This document shows, one piece after another, positions 57,340 to 64,000 of a DNA stretch of 64,000 nucleotides. This DNA comes from Melieria omissa (Eukaryota > Arthropoda > Insecta > Diptera > Ulidiidae): assembly GCA_963971225.1 (NCBI GenBank), contig OZ020269.1:85412450-85476449 (forward strand), written 5' to 3'. Below the pieces are notes generated by a model, which saw nothing but the letters and a program-made list of their open reading frames with translations, did not search any database and was not told the DNA's origin. A program made the position numbers and the translations under genes. Numbering within the stretch: the first letter of the stretch is position 1; the number at the start of each line of letters is the position of its first letter.

Positions 57340-58519
57340 CCGTTTCCGTCCGCGTCTCGTGATCAACTGTCGAGTCGTCCGTTTTCCTGTTACCTCTTCC
57401 CCTGGTTTGTCGTCCGATGGTCCCGTTATTTGTCCGCGTCTCGTCAAATGTCCGTCCGCCCAGTCATGTATTTTTACGTACTTTCGTCCAGTCCGGTTGT
57501 CCGTCCGTCAGGGTCGCATCCCATTTCCCACATGTATCTGCATGTGGGCCCAATTAAAGTTCAAGTAGAGTATCATAAAGTTGAATGAATAAGCAACATA
57601 TTGTTACTAACAAGATTTTATAACAATGGTTGATTATTTAATACTTATTGTAAATTATTAGGGTTATAATTTTTCCTCGAAATCACCTCTTAGGCAGTCA
57701 GTTTGAATATAAACGCATGTTAAGGTAATGTTTGGTGTGTGTTTACTGGAAGAGTGTGGCGCGCTTTAAGCTTTTAAAACGTCCACAACCTTACGAGAAA
57801 AGTTTTGAATTTTTCAAGGTAATTGTCGGGTTAATTTTTTGCTTTCCAGGCGCGTTTTTCTACGATAGTCAGGTGGTTTCTATTTTCAGAAAACACAGCA
57901 TTATTTGTCGAAGTCGTCGTCTTGGTCGCAATACTACGCTTACTAAGCATATAATAATCAGACGCACCCTTACAACAATTCGACGTGCTATCATAATGAA
58001 GTTCATTTTGCTGTTGACGCCGATTATTCGCAGCAACTCATTCTTCATCTTCAGCGTTATTAGCTCCTGCTCGTTTTTTTCCTGAATACAAGCTAGTTTA
58101 ATTTTGTCCTCTTCGATAGTGCACTAATGGTTCACTGATTTCTCGACCACTAATTAATTCAATTTTGACTGTTGGAGGGTATTCGGATTCTGTGTATTCT
58201 GTGATTCTGTATTAAACATTTTTTGTTATCAACACTTTCTAAACACATTTTATCGAAAAAAGTTTTGAAAATGAACCTGTTAAGTGGATTCTTGTCGTTA
58301 TCATAAATGTATTTCATACAAATTGTTAACCAAAAAAATGCATCTTGTCTGCATCATAACTTCCCCAAAAATGATCCAATTTTAAATTGTTACAAGTCGC
58401 GGAGCGGAAATTGTGAAAACAAATTAAACCACGAAATTTCCACTTCGAATGACAATTTATTTATGATTCCTAAAGCTAACAATGGTCGCCTTGTTACCTA
58501 CTAAATGCGAAATGTAAAA
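57340..58519. other. Repeat-region DNA with GTCCGT-rich segment
   Basis: 57340-57530 is rich in GTCCG/CGTCC words. The remainder is AT-rich with one 117-codon plus-strand frame (57732-58085) that I do not recognise. Confidence 0.35.
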
Positions 58520-58534
58520 TTGGTTTAAACGCGA

Positions 58535-58750
58535 TCTTTGGGAAAAAGCCATCGGCTCAAAAAATCCAATTTATTTTCCGCACTTCCAGCACACGCACGT
58601 CTTGCACCTATAAAAGAAACATGCCCCAGAACGAACGTCTTGCCCACTTCACGCTCACTGCACGACAGACTATTTCGGCCAGAGACGATCGTCCCTGTGC
58701 GAACATCTCAATCGCACAGGAGATCGTCTCTGTCCGAAACATTGATTGAT
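58535..58750. repeat. Dispersed direct repeat, copy 1, with internal hairpin
   Basis: About 215 bp matching 60858-61075 at perhaps four bases in five (GGGAAAAAGCCATC, CCAATTTATTTTCCG, CTTCACGCTCACTGCACGAC, CGGCCAGAGACGATCGTC). It contains the inverted pair CCTGTGCGA...TCGCACAGG with outer GACGAT...ATCGTC, a likely stem-loop. It is probably part of a retroelement terminal region. Confidence 0.8.
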
Positions 58751-59221
58751 CCAGACCTTTAAGAAATAAAAAGTAATCTATTGGGGAAATAAATATGTAA
58801 AAAACAAAATCCTGATTAGCACGTTTTGCTCAATAGCTATGATGATATAAAAAAATTAAGAAACAATTTATAAAAATGAGTTTCGACCCTGTCGAAAAAC
58901 ATATTTTCGAAAATAGTTTTGAAAACCAATCCTTGTCTGCATCATAACTTCCCCAAAAATGGTTCAATTTGAAAAAAATTAAAAATGCTTATTGTTGAAG
59001 CAGCACGGAGGTCCCCAAACAAGAACTTCTTTTTGAGGTGGACTATTGTTGTTCAGCTCTTTCATTAAGTTCATCCAAAGATTCTCCAATTTTACTTTGT
59101 CGCCACTCACAAATTCACTCTCCGTGTCATTGTGTGAATTCCAACAAAATGCCTCCTTGCTTGCTGCTTTTGTGTGTACCCCTTAGTAAAAATTTCTTAG
59201 AATATTCGTATTCCAGTTCCG
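58751..59221. other. Spacer in repeat region
   Basis: AT-rich. The segment ATCCTTGTCTGCATCATAACTTCCCCAAAAATG near 58930 repeats 58340-58370, showing that repeat homology extends beyond the hairpin block. No gene was recognised. Confidence 0.4.
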
Positions 59222-60700
59222 CCAAGAGATGATAGGGCTTTCTCCACTTGGCCTTCACAACGGAGGCAGAATCTCCCAACTCATCGCTGACTATCAAATA
59301 GTAAAATAATCTTTCTGATAATGCGGCACTTTTGTGCAAGTTAATACTCTTTTTATTTCTGCTTTTCCACTTTAACACTTTATTTATTGGTTATTCAATG
59401 AAAACTGAATTGATACTAAATTCGGGCCTACTTAAATACTAAAATGTCACGTTGCATTTATCAACGTTGCGCTGCTATGGTCATCGCTGCGCTGCTGCGT
59501 TCATTGCTGCGCTGCTATGGTCACGTTAGCGTCGTCAGCATTTTTGGGTGTTTGCTGTTCACGGGTGTCGTAACGAGTGTCGTTCACCTGTGCAAATGCA
59601 TTGACCGCGTTGGCCTTGACTTTGGGTATCGTCTGTTGGCGGAAACGTAGCGGCCAAGTCGATACCAGCGTAAATGGTGCTAACTCTTCCCCCTTTAAAA
59701 CATGCATGGTTCGTTGTTGCTAAGGGATTCGGATGTTGAGGCTTCTTGAGGCTCGTATCTAAATTCCCTTTTCAGTAGTTGGGCGCCAGTTAAAAGTCCG
59801 TTTATTTTTCTTTCTTGACTTTACACATTATTGCTTGATTCTTGGATAGAAACTGTGTTGATGGTAAATTCGGGCCTACACAAAAACACTGAACACACAA
59901 CTTTACAAGGTGCAATACAACTGGCCAGCTAGTCACACCAAGAGATGATAGGGCTTTCTCTACTTGACCTTCTTACTGCAACAACAATTGCACACCCGCT
60001 GTGAATTCACGCACTCGAAAAACGCACACGCAAACACGTCCGCACTGTCTGGTGTCTAAATCGACACAGCAGCTGTTGTGCCACTTAGTTTCTGCAAAAA
60101 CAATTGCTGACACGCTGTACACTCGTGCACTTATAATCACACTAGAAATCGCACTAGCAAACACGTCTACTCGCACCGGTGACTAAATCGACACTTCACA
60201 AGGTGCAATACAACTCGCCAGTTAGTCACACCAAGAGATGATAGGGCTTTCTCTACTTGATCTTATAACGCTTACCGCTACTCGGACACACTCGATCACG
60301 CACTGAACACGTGAATAAACACGTCCGCACTCACTAGTGTCTAAATCGACACAGCAGCTGTTGCGCTTTCAAAAGGTGCAATACAGTCACACCAAGAGAT
60401 GATAGGGCTTTCTCTATTTGACAACAATTTACACACAAGCTCCCTACGGTAAATTGTTTACGTAACAACAATTGCCCACAAGTTACCAACGGTAACTTGT
60501 TTACACAAAGTAGAACGGCTTACCGCTACTTCTCACTGCAACAACAATTGCACACACTGTATACTCACGCACTATTAACGCACTGAAAAACGCAGTCGCA
60601 AACACGACCGCACTGGCTGTTGTCTAAATCGACACAGCAGCAATAAAACTCCTCAGTTAGTCACGCCAAGAGATGATAGGGCTTTCTCTACTTGATCTTA
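59222..60700. repeat. Complex tandem array with recurring CCAAGAGATGATAGGGC motif
   Basis: The motif CCAAGAGATGATAGGGCTTT occurs at 59222, 59938, 60231, 60392 and 60666, usually followed by CTCTACTTGA. A second word, TGTCTAAATCGACAC, occurs at 60053, 60338 and 60621, a period of about 284 bp. Between them lie repeated ACGCACTCGAAAAACGCACAC and CAACAACAATTGCACAC words. The 59440-59530 part holds a separate short repeat (CGCTGCGCTGCTATGGTCA). The array is irregular, with units of different length. Confidence 0.9.
59778..59788 (-). other. Possible retrotransposon primer-binding site
   Basis: On the minus strand TGGCGCCCAAC directly follows CTTTTAAC. TGGCGCC-type words next to an LTR end are classic tRNA primer-binding sites. 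This would place an LTR at 59789 and rightward, overlapping the tandem array. Only the motif supports it. Confidence 0.3.
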
Positions 60701-60857
60701 TAACGCTTACCGCTACTCTACTTCTTACTGCAAAAACAATTGCACACTCGCTGTGAATTTACGCACTCGAAAAACGCACACGCAAACTGTTCCCACCATC
60801 TTCGATTGGCGGTGGAAACTACGGAATGCAACCCGGTTTAAATAAAACGCGCACTCG

Positions 60858-61075
60858 TTGGGAAAAAGCCATCAGCTCAAAAAACCCAATTTATTTTCCG
60901 TACTACATGCACACGCACATCTTGCACCGATTAAAAACTTGCACCAAAAATGGACGTCTCGTCCGCTTCACGCTCACTGCACGACTGACTACTTCGGCCA
61001 GAGACGATCGTCCCTGTGCGAACAAGTCAATCGCACAGGAGATCGTCCCTGTACGAAACAGTGCCAGCGAAAACC
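60858..61075. repeat. Dispersed direct repeat, copy 2, with conserved hairpin
   Basis: Second copy of the block at 58535-58750, 2.3 kb away in the same orientation, keeping the same stem-loop (CCTGTGCGA...TCGCACAGG). Substitutions and small gaps separate the copies. Confidence 0.8.
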
Positions 61076-62264
61076 AACGGTTTTCATTAAATACAATCAG
61101 CTTGCATTAGCAATTAATAACAATACAATTAACAATCAACTTAATTCTAATCTTAGCACTCTAGTCACTCCGGCTCCACATTGGCAGGTTTGCGTAAACT
61201 GAGTTCCGGGTTTCTTCTGCGAAAACCATACAGCCATTCTTTTCCAGCCATCTTATTTTCTTCCCACTTTGCTGGATATTTCAAACTCAAAGATTTGGCG
61301 TACTCATATGCTAGCTTTCTTGCTTGAATCGTCGTCCATAATGCATCTTACAACATTTGATAATATAATCATTTAGCAGTTTTTCTTCTTCCATAGAAAA
61401 GACTTGGAAACTTGTATATTTAGAGTCAAATATACGGTTGCTTGACCCTTCAGCATTATTGCTATTCTTTTTTTTTTACTCGGCTTTCTAATGTTGACAA
61501 TTTCAAATTGTACTAGTTAAGAACTTTTGGTGGAAGTTCGATAAAAAAATGAGCGCGAGGAACTCCCTCGGGGAGTTCCTCGCACTGGTGAATGAAAAAA
61601 AGCTCTTTTCCCTTAAAATGATTTTATTCTCCGACACCACAATGATTTTATTCTACGACACACTTGTACACTCGTTCAGCTCCCAAAACGGAATACCTGC
61701 TTAACTCCTAGTTACTTAGCACTAAAGCTTATCACTAGGGATCTTAAAACTTAGCCTAATGCTGACGCAGCGCTTCCCACGGCGTTGGTGCAACGTGACT
61801 GCGACGAGGTGCACGGGCAGCGATTTGTCCGGATGCGCGTGCAGTGCGCGAGGATCCGGTTGCGCTTAGTAGACGCAACGTTAGCGCTTTAGTAAGTGCG
61901 CGTAGCGGAGCGGGTGTGCTAACTTACTTGTCCGCAGCTTTTCTATATGACAATACTCCTTGCATAACATCCTGTATTGCTGTATTGCATTCGTACGCGT
62001 TCAAACGTGCCCCATCTAGTTCTGTCCGAAAGTACCGCACTAACTAAATAACAACAAAATATAACCTTTTGGTGGATTTAGTGTCCACCAGCACTTTTAA
62101 ATGAAACGCACTGCACTTTTAATCACAACTTTTTATTTAAAAATTTTAACAATGCGACTGCCGCCGGTGTCGCGTCCTGACGGTGACTGACTGCTCGATT
62201 GACTGATGATTGCTGGTGTCAGGACCGCTTCTTTTATAGCAGCGAGCCGGCCGTGGTCCGTTCT
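61076..62264. other. Repeat-region DNA with a perfect hairpin
   Basis: No gene was recognised. A 13-bp perfect inverted repeat with a 3-base loop lies at 61555-61583 (GCGAGGAACTCCC, TCG, GGGAGTTCCTCGC). A near-duplicate AATGATTTTATTCT(C/A)CGACAC occurs at about 61617 and 61641. Confidence 0.5.
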
Positions 62265-62267
62265 GCC

Positions 62268-62490
62268 GGTCCGCTATGCCGTTGCTGTCGTCGTGGCACA
62301 GCTGCGGCCCGCTATGTCGTCGCTGCCGTAGACCGCTATGCTGTCGTCGTGGCACAGCTGCGGCCCGCTATGCTGTCGCTGCCGTGGACCGCTATGCTGT
62401 CGTCGTGGCACAGCTGCGGTCCGCTATGCTGTCGCCGCCGTAGACCGCTACGCTGTCGTCGTAGCACAGCTGCGGTCCGTTACGTCGTTG
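62268..62490. repeat. 56-bp GC-rich minisatellite, four copies
   Basis: GTGGCACAGCTGCGG(C/T)CCGC (GTAGCAC in the last copy) recurs at 62293, 62349, 62405 and 62461, an exact 56-bp period, with CTGTCGTCGT and CCGTAGACCGCTATG between. The open frames across it are by-products of the repeat. Confidence 0.95.
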
Positions 62491-63785
62491 CATGCCATCC
62501 GCCACGCTGGCACCGACGTGACATGTGCCACGCTGGTACCGTTGCTGATATGTCGAGCGGTACAGTATGTGCCGCCACAACCTCTTTTAATAATAGGAAA
62601 ACGTCATAAATTAAGTATTGAAAACGTATCTTAAGTATATTTTGCTACTTACTGATATAATACTCTAAACGAAAACTTATTTTATCTACGGTAACAATAG
62701 ACAAAAACATTGATCAAAAAATTACTTACCGAGCGCGAAAACACGTTCGTGCCTGTCACTTCACTCTCACCGGTGCGAATGGCACGATACTACGTTGACG
62801 TAAAGTTGGTACCTCGACTCACGCACACATACAAAAGCGAGACCGTACGTTGTTTCGTTCAAGTTTTATTTTGACTGTATGAATGTGCCCCGCGTACGAA
62901 GGGTAACGATCTTCCCCTAACCAACGGTAACTTGTTGACGCACAACCGCCGCGCGCCCAAGCCTCTTACGAGGTGGCGACCAGACGTCCGCAGACACTGA
63001 CTTCGCATCGGTTGATGTCACGTCGGTGGTATCCCGACCAGACAGCTCCCGGGCAGAGTCGCACCCAACACTCCCTTTGCGCTTAGGGCGCCCCATTCAC
63101 ACGCTACACACTATAATATATCTAACACTAGACTTATTACCACTATTTACTCTACTCTACAACAACAACAACTCTAACGCAACTCAAGTAGTTGTAGCAA
63201 TAACAACTGTACACTCTGCAAGTCCCTTATGCCGACTTGCTTGAGCACAAGCAATACACAAACAATGCACACAGGCCACCTAACGGAAATCTGTTTACAT
63301 TTTTGTGCACACCAATAATTTACACAAGTTAAGGTTTTCCTTGTCGGAATAACCAAAAAAAAACTTTATTTTAGTGCTGCGGACTATGTCCGTGCTTTAT
63401 TGAGTCGTAACTAAGACTAATTTCCAACTTAAAACTACTTTCACATTACACCTACTGTCGTGACCACGGAATAGTGCGAAGTTGAAAAATATAATTTTAT
63501 TAGCAAAGTACAATAAAGATGTGCGAATAATATTGCGGCGCAATACTTACTGTATGAACACCAAATCATAAAAGCCACCCAAAGAAGAAGAAGAAGAAGG
63601 AGTCACCGGTTGATGAGGTTTATTTAGTGCTGCTTCCGTTCCGTCAGCTGATGCTGTCAAACTGCTGATTGATTTCGTTGTGCATTGTGAGAAGACAAGG
63701 AAAATTGTGAAACAAACGAAATGGAATCGCTGAACGCCCTCACAGAGTTTGTAGAATTTACCTAATTCGTTTTAAATGCAATTAA
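62491..63785. other. Repeat-region DNA with a possible retroelement C-terminal frame
   Basis: A minus-strand frame of about 55 codons at 62920-63085 (RKGSVGCDSARELSGRDTTD ... SPPRKRLGRAAVV then stop) is charged and non-repetitive and could be the tail of a retroelement polyprotein, but no motif proves it. A short GAA/AAG run lies at 63584-63600. Confidence 0.3.
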
Positions 63786-64000
63786 CGAATATCGAGCGCT
63801 GCAAAGAAAAAAAAAAGATTCTGGGTGCGTGAGTTGTTTGCCGATAGAGACACAAGCGGTTTTTTTACTACAACGTTTATAAAATTGAAAACCAACGATC
63901 CGGAGCAGTTCCGTGTTGCTACCAGAATGCGCCCCGAGGTTTTCGATTGTTTATATGAGCTGCTGGAGGATAAGCTCAAGAAAATGTCCGCAAGAGCTAT
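63786..64000 (+). CDS. PIF/Harbinger-type transposase, N-terminal part, runs off the window
   Basis: The frame is open from 63786 to the window edge: AAKKKKRFWVRELFADRD, then IKLKTNDPEQFRVATRMRPE and VFDCLYELLEDKLKKM. A basic patch, a WVR motif, a conserved D/E-P-E-x-F/Y segment and a RM-x-PE-x-F-D-x-L-x-E-L helix are the usual start of PIF/Harbinger (HARBI1-like) nuclease proteins; the catalytic DDE part would lie beyond the window. No ATG heads this frame, so an upstream exon is likely; one candidate is 63721-63748 (MESLNALTEF). It may be a transposon or a domesticated copy. Confidence 0.7.

Noticed and set aside
57732..58085. 117-codon plus-strand frame
   Set aside because: AT-rich with no recognisable motif and surrounded by decayed repeats; not enough to call a gene.
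59222..60700. CRISPR-like array
   Set aside because: Repeat spacing is irregular and hundreds of bases, in a eukaryotic genome; it is a complex tandem repeat.
62199..62634. Frames across the 56-bp minisatellite
   Set aside because: Their open state follows from the repeat unit; the protein is a repeat by-product.

Overview
This is a stretch of eukaryotic DNA from a higher dipteran, most likely a tephritid-type fruit fly or another fly with an expanded genome. The evidence is: spliced genes with GT-AG introns, three proteins whose closest recognisable relatives are Drosophila Magi, mago nashi and a TMTC protein, very AT-rich non-coding DNA full of CAA/CAG runs, and a dense population of insect transposon relics. 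The species assignment is inference.

Layout. 1-5977: a TATC microsatellite followed by AT-rich DNA with no recognisable gene. 5978-38651 (+): Magi, a scaffold protein with two WW and four PDZ domains. A low-complexity N-terminal exon (6683-7340) is separated by a 27.3 kb intron from five clustered exons (34661-38651). The spliced frame closes exactly (658+160+706+2037+244+485 nt, 1429 aa). 40547-41053 (-): mago (two exons, 147 aa), an exon junction complex core subunit, convergent with Magi. 46925-53112 (+): a TMTC-family gene (two exons, 1001 aa), with multiple membrane segments followed by about ten TPRs. 53113-64000: a repeat-dominated tract with a BEL/Pao retrotransposon fragment, a recently duplicated unidentified ORF, several minisatellites and complex tandem arrays, ending in the 5' part of a PIF/Harbinger-type transposase that runs off the window.

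The large Magi intron is a catalogue of mobile DNA that can be delimited by eye: an internally deleted mariner (8168-9070), a foldback (10297-10422), a TTAA-flanked piggyBac-like MITE (13329-13565), hAT-like MITEs with 8-bp duplications (13759-14384, 26409-26987), a pogo-like element carrying a nested TTAA element (15035-15857), a Transib-like element with CACAGTG ends and a 5-bp target duplication (16247-17198), a non-autonomous Helitron with three internal 270-bp repeats (19306-20348), a second mariner relic (22560-22960), a tRNA-like SINE, and three 5'-truncated LINE ends with RNase H and CCHC remnants (27390-28690 +, 30440-31060 -, 32376-33166 -).

The three host genes are not one pathway: Magi is a junctional scaffold, mago acts in mRNA surveillance and localisation, and TMTC proteins are ER O-mannosylation and calcium-related membrane proteins. 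The most interesting items are the Transib-like element with recombination-signal-like heptamers, the 416-bp tandem duplication of an unidentified ORF next to a retrotransposon fragment, the CCTAA-tailed LINE end, and the repeat arrays at 59.2-60.7 kb. I did not see a CRISPR-like or otherwise clearly new multigene system.
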